Below, piece by piece: positions 48,185 to 59,920 of a stretch of DNA of 64,000 bases. The notes beneath the pieces were generated by a model that worked only from the letters and a program-made list of their open reading frames with translations, was not told the DNA's origin and searched no databases. The stretch spans positions 51,900,400-51,964,399 of the forward strand of contig CM042092.1 in NCBI GenBank assembly GCA_023512835.1, written 5' to 3'. Numbering within the stretch: the first letter of the stretch is position 1; every line of letters begins with the position of its first letter. A program made the position numbers and the translations under genes. The DNA comes from Taxillus chinensis (Eukaryota; Streptophyta; Magnoliopsida; Santalales; Loranthaceae).

Positions 48185-48590
48185 TCTTACTACACGAAGT
48201 AAGATGCACAACGTCAAAACAATTTTATAACCTATCGCGTCACTACCTCTACCCCACCGATCAATTCCACTATCACATGACATTGCACACATACATCGTA
48301 TCAATCACATTGCACGATTCAAGACACATTGCCAAACAAATCGAGTTGCACATTTCACTTAATCATATGATCTTATCCACGATTCAAGACACATTCACAG
48401 CGAATGCAACTAGTGCCCTAATGCCAATGCATGCAAATCCTACCACAAGACCGGACTACCCTAAGTACACCTTGGAGGCTCAAAGAGGACCATGTTGATC
48501 AGGCATGTCCCTCCAGGCTCCTCCAAAGGACTTAGGATAACCAGGTCCGCCCACTACCCTAGGCCAACTAAACCATGCTCGATACCATAT

Positions 48591-50279
48591 TGTCACGCCC
48601 CGGATTTCCAACCCGAGAAACCGGTACGTGACTCCTTGTACCCACACGGAGGGCAAAGGGGTTAGGGTGCAAACCCCGAACATAACATTTTAAACATCCA
48701 CAACACATTCAAAACAAGTAGGGTTCAATAAAGCAATCCACAATCCAAAATAGTCTTTATTACAACAATCCTCTTTTTCAATCCATCCCCACCGGGGTTA
48801 CATCAATTCTCATAACAATAACAAATGGTAAACAAGAAGGTAAATAAGGTCTTCCACCTTGGGGTCCCTCCTAACGCCCGTATGTTCCTGAAAGAAAACA
48901 CAACATAGAGGGAGGGGTGAGCGACACACTCAAGTAGGGATCATGTCTCCCCAACCCATCCCATGCTCCTAGCATCTACATGGGTGTGTACGGTGCGGTG
49001 TAGTGACAATAAAATGTAAACAAGGTTGTATTCCACATTCACAAGGCACACACCTATCCACGACCTCACCAGCTTAGCCACACAAGCTAACATAGCCACA
49101 ACCACTCGGGCTTAGCCACACGGGCTAACATATCCACGGCCTCTCGAGGCTTAGCCACACAGTTAACATATCCACAGCCTCTCAGGCTTAGCCACACGGG
49201 CTAACATATCCACACCTCTCAGGCTTAGCCACACAAGCAACAGATAGTCCCGGGCTTCCACAACCACCGGGTTCCACAAACACGGCATACAAGGTCACCC
49301 AGGCATATTATCAAACACATAGCATACACACTTTTACAAGGCATAATACCAAACACTTGACATGCATACATTCACAAACCCACAAACCCAGCCACACAGA
49401 TATATTATCAAACACTTGATATGCACTCACCATCCAACACCAAAATACATCAAAAAACCGCCATTGAAGGCCAACATCCATATAGGAGATCACACCTATA
49501 TGGATTACATATATATATAAACAGGTATAACTACGTAATCCGCCCTAGAACCCTAGGACAGAGGAGGATTTAGGAGGAACGAACCCCTACCTCAAGTAAA
49601 ACGCAACAACACAAGACTGTCCCGATCCCACGTCGAACGCCGTCCACCCACGAAGCACCGACCACCCACGCAAGACGCCCGGCAGCAACCAGGAGCTCTC
49701 CTTCCCTCTCTCTCTCTCTGCGACGGTGGTGGAGCAACAAACCCTAACCCTAAAACAGAGGGGGCTTCTCCTCCTTATATAGACAACACAACATCAAAAC
49801 GACGTAGTTTTGATTAAGTGAATCCCAGGATCAAAACGACGTAGTTTTGATCACACAAGTTAAGCACCTTTCCACACCCATATAGGCCAAAATACTCGAA
49901 TTTCAACATGGTCATTTGGAGAAAGATCATTAGAATGTCAAAACCAAGGGAACCATGCAAAAATATGGTCGCACGCCAATTTGCACGTGAATTCCCCAAT
50001 TCACGTGCAACTCCAAATGCACTCCAAATGCTCTCAAACTTCACCCCTAGCCTCCTTGCATCATGTAAGAAACAACCACACTTGCACGTGAATTGGACCC
50101 ATATCACGTGCACCTCACATACACGTCGGTTTGGCCGAAACTTCGTGGTAGATAGAGGACATCATTCTAAACATCTTTCCTTTTGCACGTGAATTCATTG
50201 GAGTCCATTTACTAGGTCAAAATCTAGAAAAACTCTACTCGAAGGCAAAACGTGACTAACTCAAGGTACGGTCCTTACA
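48591..50279 (-). repeat. 5' LTR of the second gypsy element
   Basis: It is the partner of 41405-43101 with the same internal parts: the TTAGCC array at 49070-49245, CT tract near 49707-49719, telomere-like repeat at 49738-49755, TATA at 49773-49780, and palindromes at 49793 and 49830. It ends at 50279 in GGTCCTTACA. Confidence 0.9.
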
Positions 50280-50810
50280 TCTTCATCTTTTCTATATTTT
50301 TTGAACATGCTAAAATCATTCTCAATTTTTAAATATTTATTATTTATTCTTCAAATAATATTATATTAGTTGAATAAATTATTATGGCTTTGGAATTAAT
50401 AAAAATAGAGAAAAAACTATTATTTTAATAAAAATAAAGTGAACATATTATTTTAATAAAAATAAAATAAAATAAAAATATTATTAATAACTCTCCAGGA
50501 AAACTTTTCATCTATGGATATAAAAAATGAAGACTCGTTTTGGAAATGGACTACTAATGAAGTAATGAACGAGACATAGAATAAAAACAGGAGTGAGAGA
50601 GAAGCAAATGCAAAACCAATTTTGCTTAAATTAATAATAAATAATAAATAATAATGACCACACTTGCCACTTGAGATTAATACCAAAAAAAAGTAACTAT
50701 TTTTTTAAATGTTTTTTATAAGAATAGCTAATTTAATAAAAATATTTAAAATAATACTTTTAAAATTTTATATTACGATTAAAATTTTAACAAATAAAAT
50801 ACAAAAAAAA

Positions 50811-51024
50811 TTAGTAATAAATAATTAAATATTTTAATAAATTTATTTATATAAAACAATAATGATTATAAATTGTATTCAAAATCTGTGTCTTGATTAA
50901 AAATTTTGTTTAAATTTAAAACTTTGAGTCATTGGCTAATTAAATTTCGAATACAATTTGTAATCATTATTGCTCCATGTATACAAATTTATTAAAATAT
51001 TTAACTATTACTAATGATTCAAAT
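50811..51024. repeat. Hairpin-forming MITE-like element upstream of PDX1
   Basis: About 75 bp at 50811-50888 is repeated in reverse complement at 50945-51024. For example, AAATATTTTAATAAATTT and CAATAATGATTA on the left pair with their complements on the right. The short loop carries TTGATTAAAAATTTTG. The arms are long relative to the whole (about 214 bp), as in MITEs or failed foldbacks. It ends about 465 bp before the PDX1 ATG. Confidence 0.7.
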
Positions 51025-51488
51025 TTAACTCATTAATATTTATTCATTACTTTTTAAATTTTTTTTCATTTTTTATTTATAAAAAATTAAATTAAAATAA
51101 TAAATTAATAATTAAAATAAAATAGATTGTTAAAATAAAAAAAACAATTAAAGAGATAGGCAAAACGAGAGAGAAGCAAAACCAATTTTGGCTAGCCGTC
51201 GTATATTAATAATACAATAAAAATAATAATTTAAAAGGCCCAACGACAAGAATAATGGATTCGACATCGACACCCACCACTGCTGCTGTTATTAACCTCT
51301 CAGCGAGATAGGGTTTCTCTGGATCTCCTTTCTCCCGTAGCCGTCCCGCTCGCTCCGCTCTCCTGCTTCTTAGCCTCCCACTTCTTCAAGTTCAACTCTC
51401 TCTCCCTTACCCCAAATCCCTCGATCCAAAAAAAATCCCAAAAATTTAATAAAAATAAAAAAGTTAAAATAAAAGAGGAAGAAAAAAA
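51025..51488 (+). other. PDX1 upstream region and 5' UTR
   Basis: The DNA is AT-rich to about 51240 with a TATATTAATAAT word near 51200. A pyrimidine-rich leader (51296-51420) and an A-rich stretch follow, directly before the ATG at 51489. The context AAAAAAAATGGCC is typical for a plant start. Confidence 0.5.
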
Positions 51489-52421
51489 ATGGCCGGCAGT
51501 GGTGTGGTGACGGTTTACGGCAACGGTGCGATCGCGGAGACGGCGAAGAAGTCGCCGTTCTCGGTGAAGGTGGGACTGGCGCAGATGCTGCGGGGCGGGG
51601 TGATAATGGACGTGGTGAACGCAGAACAGGCAAGGGTGGCGGAGGAGGCGGGCGCGTGCGCGGTGATGGCGCTGGAGCGCGTCCCCGCGGACATCAGGGC
51701 CCAGGGAGGTGTGGCCCGGATGAGCGACCCGCAGCTGATCAAGGAGATCAAGCAGGCGGTCACCATCCCGGTGATGGCCAAGGCTCGCATCGGCCACTTC
51801 GTGGAGGCCCAGATCCTGGAAGCCCTCGGCATCGACTATGTCGACGAGAGCGAGGTCCTCACCGTCGCCGACCAAGACAACCACATCAACAAGCACAACT
51901 TCCGCATCCCCTTCGTTTGCGGCTGCCGCAACCTCGGCGAGGCCCTCCGCCGCATCCGAGAGGGCGCCGCCATGATCCGCACCAAGGGCGAGGCCGGCAC
52001 CGGCAACGTCATCGAGGCCGTCCGCCACGTCCGCTCCGTCATGGGCCACATCCGGGTCCTCCGCAACATGGACGACGACGAGGTCTTCGCCTTCGCCAAG
52101 AAAATATCCGCCCCATACGACCTCGTCATGCAGACCAAGCAGCTCGGCAGGCTTCCCGTCGTTCACTTCGCCGCCGGCGGTGTCGCCACCCCCGCTGACG
52201 CCGCCCTCATGATGCAGCTCGGCTGCGACGGCGTTTTCGTTGGCTCCGGCGTTTTCAAGAGCGGCGATCCCGCCCGGAGGGCCAGGGCCATTGTGCAGGC
52301 CGTCACTCATTACACCGACCCTGATATCCTGGCTGAGGTCAGCTTTGGTTTGGGTGAGGCCATGGTGGGTATCAACCTAAATGACGACAAGGTTGAGAGG
52401 TATGCCAATAGGTCTGAGTAA
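51489..52421 (+). CDS. PDX1: Pyridoxal 5'-phosphate synthase, PDX1 subunit, intronless
   Basis: The 310-residue protein is full length for the PdxS/SNZ family. It is the synthase subunit that builds pyridoxal 5'-phosphate from ribose 5-phosphate, glyceraldehyde 3-phosphate and ammonia supplied by the glutaminase partner PDX2; the complex is a cytosolic dodecamer. The (beta/alpha)8 barrel is intact. Catalytic Asp41 ([10 protein letters not shown]), Lys98 (MAKARIGHF) and Lys166 ([13 protein letters not shown]) are present, as are the phosphate-binding [12 protein letters not shown] and the [12 protein letters not shown] loop. The C-terminus [15 protein letters not shown] is typical of plant PDX1. 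The gene has no intron, as in the main Arabidopsis PDX1 genes. The coding region is strongly GC-rich, which creates a long antisense frame with no meaning. It could be any of the catalytic PDX1 paralogues; the non-catalytic form is excluded by the retained lysines. Confidence 0.97.
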   Translation: MAGSGVVTVYGNGAIAETAKKSPFSVKVGLAQMLRGGVIMDVVNAEQARVAEEAGACAVMALERVPADIRAQGGVARMSDPQLIKEIKQAVTIPVMAKARIGHFVEAQILEALGIDYVDESEVLTVADQDNHINKHNFRIPFVCGCRNLGEALRRIREGAAMIRTKGEAGTGNVIEAVRHVRSVMGHIRVLRNMDDDEVFAFAKKISAPYDLVMQTKQLGRLPVVHFAAGGVATPADAALMMQLGCDGVFVGSGVFKSGDPARRARAIVQAVTHYTDPDILAEVSFGLGEAMVGINLNDDKVERYANRSE

Positions 52422-52963
52422 GTAAAGTATGATTGCCACTCAGTGGGGCCTTCTTGTTTTTTTTTTTTCTTTTTTTGTTGTTGTTGGCTTTGTGAGTCCT
52501 GTTTTTTACATGGGTCGAAGATGCAATATCTTCTGAAGACCTTACCGCATGTATTATTATTATTATTTTGGTTCAGCAACTGTGGTTGGTTCTAGGTTTG
52601 AGAGCAATCTCAAACATATCAGGTGATATATGTGGTATTTTCTTTTCAAATACAATATGGTGAAAATGATGTTCTCCTGTCCTTATTTACTTATAGAACA
52701 ATTGATTGTCGATTCATCTCTCTCTCTCTCTCTCTCTCTCTACATATGCCTCTGTGTGTACGTATCTATATATGTTTGTATGTATGTACATGTATTGGGT
52801 CTGATGATGCAATTATTCGAAACCATGTACTTATTATATAGCTCCTCTGTGATGTGGTTGAAATGAATTTATATTGTTGGAAATAAAAATACTTGGTGGA
52901 CTTTGAACATCTCAGTATGAATGTGTATGTTTTCTTCCATTATGTCTTGTTGTATTGGATTGC
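52422..52963 (+). other. PDX1 3' UTR and flanking DNA
   Basis: A T-rich stretch follows the stop, with a TAT/TTA microsatellite at 52551-52567, a CT microsatellite at 52719-52741, and an AATAAA at about 52883-52888 that could be a distal polyadenylation signal. No gene is visible. Confidence 0.4.
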
Positions 52964-53390
52964 TCCTATTGCTTTCAAGCATAAGAGGATTAAATTTCCT
53001 CTTCTTATGATCCATCGACCAATAAATATGACTTTCTCCCTGTACTTAGCGCAGTTTTTTTATGTTCCACATTTAAAGAAGTTTCCACGCTTTCATCAAA
53101 TCCTATACTCAGAGTCGGCTAGCAGATTTATTTGATTGCTCCCAATATTTTTGAACATAAGGACAGATCAATCCATATGACTTTCTTCTTGTTGTTTTTG
53201 GCTTTTGCATGTTCCACATTTAAAGAAGTACCTCATCACAGTTGTCATGTTTTGCATGCCTTTGTTAAAATCCTAGACTTGGAGGCAGCAGCTAAATGTG
53301 ATTGCTCGCAATGCTTTGGAGGCATAAGCGAATCAAATTTCCTCACCCTATGACCCATTTTCCTACCTTTGTCGAAATGCTAGACATAGA
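52964..53390 (+). repeat. Three degenerate tandem units, about 170 bp
   Basis: Units start at GATTGCTCC/GATTGCTCG words near 52962, 53136 and 53300. They continue with a CATAAG word, CCATATGAC/CCCTATGACC and, in the first two, the shared ATGTTCCACATTTAAAGAAG. The units are strongly diverged. No coding meaning is apparent. Confidence 0.5.
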
Positions 53391-53972
53391 AACAAGGAGC
53401 CTGTGGCTTCTTAAGGGAGTGCCTCCAAAATCTTTATCGTTGGTTTTCATTGCCGCTTTTCTTTTGTAGATTTTTCAATGTTGTCATGTTTCTGAACTTC
53501 TAGTTTGCTGCCACTTTAATTGGATCGATTGTGATGGCCAAGGGAATGGGCAATATTGTATTACATTAGCATTTCTCCCGTGATTTCATTTGTTGTGCTG
53601 TTATGGAGGCATTATATTTAGCATAGATGATTTAGATGTAAGATGTTCGCGTAAGAATGAAATGGAATACAGTCAGATTTTTATGTCCATTTCAATGCTC
53701 ATGTTTGGCAATCCTAGTAAATGAGATTTATGATTACATTACTCTCATTTACAAAGGCGTGGATGATTTCCACCTTCATCAGACTTAATTTTCACTTCCG
53801 TTTTAAAAAAACTAGTTTTCCCTTCCACTTTCGTCCTAAAAAACCTCGTTGCAGTTGGTGACAACAACCACCATTTTCAACATCAACAACCACCAACTGA
53901 AGAGCCATTTATGAACTCCGACCATCATTACGTTGCAGTTGATGACAACAATTATGGCTTCAATGCACCTTC

Positions 53973-54003
<31 letters not shown>

Positions 54004-54027
54004 AATGTTGGTGTCACCCCTCCCATT

Positions 54028-54420
54028 GCCCAACCCAAATCCTTTGTTTTTAGCAGTAGGGTCTTGGCGGTGGCCAAGCCATGAAAGAGATGGTATGAAG
54101 AATAATAAGTTGATCTCGTCATTGGCGCGGCAAGGTAGTGAGGTAGTTTGGAGACAATGTGGTTGTTTGTGATGTGTCTGTGGTGGTTTGTAGGTGGCGC
54201 CATAACAAGAAGACTTGGCAGAGGGCCCAAATCCTTTGTTTTTAGGAGTAGGGTCTTGGCGATGGCCAAGCGATGAAAGAGATGGTATGAAAAATAATAA
54301 GTTGATCTCGTCATTGGCGCTGCAAGGTAGTGAGCTAGTTTGGAGACAATGTGGCCACGGTTAGTGATGTGTCTGTGGTTGTTTGTAGGTGGCTCCATAC
54401 CAAGAAGACTTGGCAGAGAT
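54028..54420 (+). repeat. Two-copy tandem duplication, about 196-bp unit
   Basis: The first copy runs from CCCAAATCCTTTGTTTTTAG (54028) to ACTTGGCAGAGG (about 54225). The second runs from 54226 to about 54420 and repeats the same sequence with scattered substitutions and a few short indels. A CT microsatellite (53977-54001) lies just before. No function is evident. Confidence 0.75.
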
Positions 54421-54704
54421 GTAGTACCGGCATATTGGATGCAGAGGTGTTGCCTAGTGTGGAGCAACGAGGATGGAGTAGTGGGAGGCTGTCAGGGGGA
54501 TGGATGGTCCGTTGACGACATTGCTGGCGGAGTGTTGAAGAGGAAGGTAGTGGCTTGAGACAGAGGATAGTGTCGGACCAATGGATGATGACGGCCCGAC
54601 AGGGTTGGTTCGACAAGGAATGTGACTGTCGTAATAGAATGGCGGCAAAGTTATGGTGAGGCGGGTAGCTGGGATCCGATTGGGATCATGAATGGACGTC
54701 CTTA

Positions 54705-55541
54705 GACCATCTCCAACGCAAGCACTATTATGCTATATATAACGTAATATCACCAAAAATTGGCTCCAACGATGCGTTATTTCTCTGTCATCTTACCGTC
54801 TGCTCTGATCTTGCGCCATATATGGCGCAGATCGTTCCTGTGCTATCTCTCTCAATGCCTCATAGCAGCTACTGCACGCAAGGGCCCCTAGCCGAACGCA
54901 CGCTCCTCCCCTCTTCCTCGATCGGCGCTGACTTTCTCCCTCCCTATCTTCCCCAGCGCCAAACGCATCCCCCCTTCCTCAACACCAACTTCCCCCCTCC
55001 CGTCTTCACTGATGTTGCACGAACACCCCCTGCCCACTATGAGAAAAGCTACCTGGCGCATTATCCAACCGCCGAAGGGGAAGAAGAAGCCTCCTGGACA
55101 AATCCCTCCACTCGCAGGGAGAAGAAAAAGGAGCCACCGGTCGACTTTGCTCGTCGGGCATTAAAAAGAAGGCGTGAACCCCTCCAACACCGAATTGGAT
55201 TCTCAGCCCCGGAGATGAGGATTTCCTTGGCAAAATCGAGACCCGGTTGGGATACGAGGAGAGAGATGAAGGACTGGGTGGTAGGGGAGAAGATTCAAGC
55301 TCTTGGATGAAGGATGAAGGACTGTGGTAGGAGAGAGAGACCCTATTGTGGTAGGGGGAGGAGATTCGGGCTTGGGAAGAAGACTAGATGAAGATGGCAG
55401 AATGTTACGCAGGTAATAGGAATATTAGATGAAATATTCTGTATAGAGTAGGATTTAGTAAAATGGGTTGGAGAAGAAGTAAAAAAATTATCCTATTTTA
55501 GTGTTAAAGCTACGCTAAAATGAAATATTGAGTTGGAGGTC
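54705..55541. mobile_element. PIF/Harbinger-like non-autonomous element, TTA target duplication
   Basis: The ends are GACCATCTCCAACGCAAGC and, on the other strand, GACCTCCAACTCAATATTTC. They are flanked by TTA at 54702-54704 and 55542-55544, the usual Harbinger target. The 837 bp interior has a 162-codon frame at 54822 without known domains; it is probably fortuitous. Confidence 0.6.
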
Positions 55542-55544
55542 TTA

Positions 55545-57478
55545 TAGTGTTGTTGAAGGCACCGTTGAATTTTGATTAAAAAAAGAGCGGCTGCATGTGA
55601 TGGCACAACTGTGGCTGCAAATGGCAAATCGTTGGCTGCGGGTTTTTGTTGGCGGCATGGAGGATTACGAGTAGGATGTATAATGAATCGGTTTGCTTTA
55701 CAAGTAGGATGTATAATCGTATAATGGATTACGAGGATTATGGGCTTAAATAGGCTCATTTATGTTCATATTTTATACGGATTACGGATCGTATTTTATA
55801 TAGATGGATTGGTTTAATCTGGTTCGACCTGAACTGATCTGCAGATCAACAAACATAAAAAATGTAGATCCTTTTTTTTTTAAAGTCCTACAAGAACTCA
55901 AGGAGTCCTATGGACTAGCAAGCAAGCTACTTTTTTTTCTTCTTCCCATTTTATCAAAATTAATATTGCTAACAATAATATTACATTACATCTGCTTTTT
56001 TCCTCTGGATTCAAAACATAATTTCTAGCAATAAGGTTACTCCATATAATTAAAATTTTCTTAATTAGGATTCCAGCAAGCAGCGTTGGACAGTCTTCTC
56101 TCTTTTTTTTTTTGTTCCCATGCAAGTTAATTGTGTGCGATGTAAACTTAAGCTTGATGTATAATCAACTACAAATATGCCCAACAGCCCAAGACCATAA
56201 TTTATATAGCATGAAAGGAAAAAAAAAACCCACAAGAGTAACGCGCTACAAAAAACTAGGCGCGCTGTAATAAAAATAACGTGAAAAAATAAAACATACA
56301 GGTAAGATAAGAATGTAAAATAGAGAAAGAAGGAATGCAGCCGTACTGACGTAGGACCAGGTGATGTTTCTAAGGTTTTGACTACCAGAATTTGGTAATT
56401 GAACGGACATCACCAGAGATACATCCACGGCGGAAGAGGGCTCCGGCTTGGGCTGTACGTGTTGGAGGATGGGACACGACAGCCGATGAGAGATGAGAAG
56501 GGGAGGAGATCCGTAGACAGAGGAGCAGCAGGTCAGCGCCGGGCTGCAGTGCAGATCGCCGGATCGCCGGATCGGAGAGAGAGGAGAAGGAGAGGATTAG
56601 AGGAAGGAGTGAAGGAGAAGGACGACGGGCAGTCACGCGCCATCGCTGACGCAGATGCAGTAATGCCGTTGCCGACTCGCCGTCGCAGATGCAATGACGC
56701 CGTCACCAAAGGAGAAGGACGACACATTCCCGGACTCATAGCGACGATTCGAGTTCTTAGATGACGATGTTGTGTCGATGGCGAGTTGGCGTCTTGGAGT
56801 GGACTCTTGGTTGGCGTGGCGGCATGGGTACTGGGTAGCTTTTAACTGCATAAGCTATAAAATAAATCATGAAAATAATATATCAAATTAGGGTTGGGCG
56901 AGATTGGCCACTGGCGAGGCCGACTGCGGATCGGTTCATATCCGTATGGATTTTGGTTCTGTTTGAGCGTGCGTGTTATATGGATCAGAAATAGAGCGGT
57001 CCAGTCTGGTCTGTACACCCCTAACTAAGAGTGGAAGGGGAGAAATAAAGAGAGAAAATTTGTAGTCTAATCTTGGATATATTTTCGAGGTTATTTTGGT
57101 TACTGGTTTTGTTTGGCTTTTCACGTATTTTATTTTGGGTTTATGGTGGAATAAAAGTAAGATTTTTGAAAGTATTATATAGGGGTTATTGAGGATTTCA
57201 AATTGTAATCATCAATTTGTTAATTATTTGACAGTGATTTTTGTAGGTTTCTCTTGTAGCTTTGTTTTCCATATTCAAAGGGTTTTTAACATAAATTTTG
57301 GTATTCTTTTAATTTGCTTTTTTGGTTAAATTTCATATACATTGTTGTTCGAAATCGAGTGAAGGTTTAACAAATATTTATCGAAGAAGATTGAGACTTA
57401 AGTGCGACTATTTTTGATTTTCTGTCTTCCGTGTAAGTTTCTTAGTGTACCACTGCCTTGATTTGATGGTGATTATTA
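55545..57478. other. Intergenic DNA with a GC-rich patch and a possible small hAT-like MITE
   Basis: A purine-rich GC patch at 56400-56770 is open on both strands but shows no domain. At 56889-57023 a 135-bp unit starts TAGGGTTGGGCGAG and ends GTACACCCCTA, resembling hAT ends; its 8-bp flanks do not match. Otherwise the sequence is AT-rich. Confidence 0.4.
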
Positions 57479-57847
57479 GAGCATCAAAACCCAAAATCCA
57501 CCAATAATGTTTTACTCTTCAATTTACCTATTCAAACGAAAGGGTAATGTTTTACTCTTCAATTTACCTCTTCAATCCATGAATAATGTTTTACTCTTTT
57601 GTCAAACTATAATATGAATATGATATAACCGTTTGAAGTTTTACTATTATTTTAAAATTTCACTTTTTTCATTCAGATTTAGCGAAAGCACTCTTTTTTC
57701 TTTATATCTTGGCAAATTTGCCAAGAGAAAGAGTTTGAGGCATTTTGTCAGAATGTTTTTCTATTCCGTTGGTCCAGTTTTTTCAAATTGAAGAAGTAAA
57801 ATGCCTAACATGGCCTTTCATCTTCAATTGTTGCATTGCATATGCTC
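57479..57847. mobile_element. Small Tourist-like MITE candidate, 369 bp
   Basis: The ends are GAGCATCAAAACCC and, on the other strand, GAGCATATGCAATG, flanked by TTA at 57476-57478 and 57848-57850. It holds three near copies of an AATGTTTTACTCTTCAATTT unit (57505-57600). The terminal match is short, so the call is tentative. Confidence 0.45.
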
Positions 57848-57850
57848 TTA

Positions 57851-59920
57851 AACTTTTATATCATGTGTGGTAGGTGGAAAAGGAAAAGAAATGAATCGAA
57901 TTTCATTTCTTTCTCCCATTTTGTACAACAAGAGAAAAGAAAGTAGGCATTACCTTAAGAATCTTATACCCTTATGTAAGGAAAAATTAATTCTCCCATC
58001 CCCCCAGGTTTACTAAGATTCTCTTGCATGAGAAAACTTTATTTTTTTTTCTCTCCCCTCTCCATCTTTTCTCTCATCGCCCCGCCTCCCCTTCCCCGTT
58101 GCCCAACTCCCTCCCTCCATGTCGCCCCGACCCGATCCGCCCCCCTCTCCCTGTCGCCGCCGCCCCCTTCCCCGACTTGATCCTACCCCTCTCTCGTCAC
58201 CTAGCTCCTCCATCCCTCGCCCTCTCTCCTCTCTTTTTGCACCCCTCTCCCCCGATGCGTCTCTCCCCATACACACGGCCAAATCCGAGCATGATTTTTT
58301 TTTTCTTTTGTTTAATAAATTTAATAACAATAAGGATATTTTAGTAATTTATCTAATATATTACTCGACTACAATTGCATACCAAACACAGGAAAGGTAA
58401 TGAACCATTCCATTCCGATTCCGCGTCAATTACATTCATTTCATTTTGATTCGCGCGTATCAAACATGCTATTAGTGTGATAGCGATGGAATCATGGATG
58501 AAAGGATTATTTTTTGATTGAAATCATTTTTATTTTCATTAATGCACATTTATTTTTAAAATTTAGAACTTCTTTATTTAGAAGAAGAATATTTGTAATT
58601 ATAGTAAAATAAGAGGATGTTTGCTAAGTGTTTTTGATTTTGTATTTTAGTTTCATGACTTTATTTTATTGGAGTTGTGGTTTAAGTTTAGATTTTGTGG
58701 AACAAACTTTATTTGATAAAAGAGAGAATATATTTTTAAAAGTGTGTGTTGTTTTTTTTTTTAAAATCTGATCTCACAAAAAATAAAAAATTATGTGGGT
58801 TTAGGTAATAAAGTAGATGAAAGAGAGAGGAAAATAAATTAGACCTCACATAAATTTGAATTTAGATTTAAAATAGAAAACAACTAGAAGAAGTTTTCAA
58901 AATTTACTTTTTATATTAAAATTTGAATAAACTAACACTTTATTTGAAAATACTTGTACCAAATACATAGGACCCGTTTAGTATACTATTTTTTATTTTT
59001 TTTTTTTTTTTAATTCTAAAAATGTGAGCCCCAAAGCATTATAATATGATTATATTTAGAATTTTATTTTCAAAATGCATGAGTTTTACGATTATTTTGA
59101 AAAGTTATTTTTAATTATTTTATGTTTTTAAATTTAAACTCATATTTAGCGAGAGATTCATTTTTTTAATTTTCTTTTATTTTACTACATGGAATCATCA
59201 TATTTTATTTTGTTTTAAATTTTTGTAGGACCTAATTTTATAAAAACATATATTCTTTCTCATACCAATTAAAATTTATTTTCAAATTTCAGAATTCAAT
59301 ACAAATTCCAAAATCTTATAAAATATAATATAAAAACAAAAATATGTATCAAATAGGTCCTTTGTCCTCTGAATTTTATTTTTAAAATTAAAATCTTGTT
59401 TTGAGAATAGTCAACCAAACAACTCCTAATATGTTGATTTTCTTATTTACAACACTTCATTTATATACCCTTGTCAATCATATTTTTGTTTTAATTGTAT
59501 TTCTTTCAAATTAATATCTTTTATATCAAACGTGCGTGCTTAGAGTAGTAACAACAAATTTTCTACAAAAGTTTGTTTATCTTTATTTAATAAAAAAGTA
59601 ATAAAATCATACGTACAATAGAAAGTCATATATTTAATATTCTTTATTGAATTTATAGAATGTTTTTTAATGTATTAAAAAATACTATTGATCTCATATG
59701 ACTATTAAATTATAAAAAATATTTCCCTTATCCCTCTCTCATTTTCTCTATTTTTAATGTTCTCCTGTATCAAAATTATTTTAATGATATAAAAAATATA
59801 TTGTATCATTGTATGTATTTATATAAGAAATAAAAAATAATTTAAATCTTAAAATTGAATAAAACAATAAAAAAGATGGTGCTGGTGCTCTTATGATTGA
59901 ATAGACGAACACCAATCATT
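57851..59920. other. AT-rich intergenic DNA
   Basis: A pyrimidine-rich patch occurs at 58050-58260 and long T/A runs elsewhere. I see no gene, no clear inverted repeat and no LTR structure. Confidence 0.4.

Larger units (their letters stand above)
41405..50279 (-). mobile_element. Ty3/gypsy element, Tekay/Del-like, 8.9 kb, degenerate coding region
   Basis: LTRs at 41405-43101 and 48591-50279 lie in direct repeat, with the element on the minus strand. On that strand the LTR begins TGTAAGGACC and ends GGGGCGTGACA. The flanks are TCTTA (41400-41404) and TCTTC (50280-50284), a target duplication with one mismatch. The polypurine tract is the complement of 43102-43117. The primer-binding site (complement of 48577-48587) is the initiator-Met type with one base missing. 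Gag, protease, RT, RNase H and integrase are recognisable in order but split over several frames. The C-terminal tail (VRVLWQHRGIEEETWERE) resembles the modified chromodomain of the Tekay/Del clade. Confidence 0.9.

Noticed and set aside
44309..48498. Plus-strand frames of up to 272 codons in the second gypsy element
   Set aside because: They are antisense to recognisable gag, integrase and RT segments.
51300..52310. A 336-codon open frame antisense to PDX1
   Set aside because: It is the shadow of a GC-rich coding region. PDX1 on the plus strand matches its family over the full length.
54822..55310. A 162-codon frame inside the Harbinger-like element
   Set aside because: It is basic and low-complexity, shows no transposase or Myb-like motif, and non-autonomous elements often have chance frames.
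56399..56764. A 121-codon GC-rich frame
   Set aside because: Both strands are open over the same patch and neither product shows a family feature or plausible gene structure.
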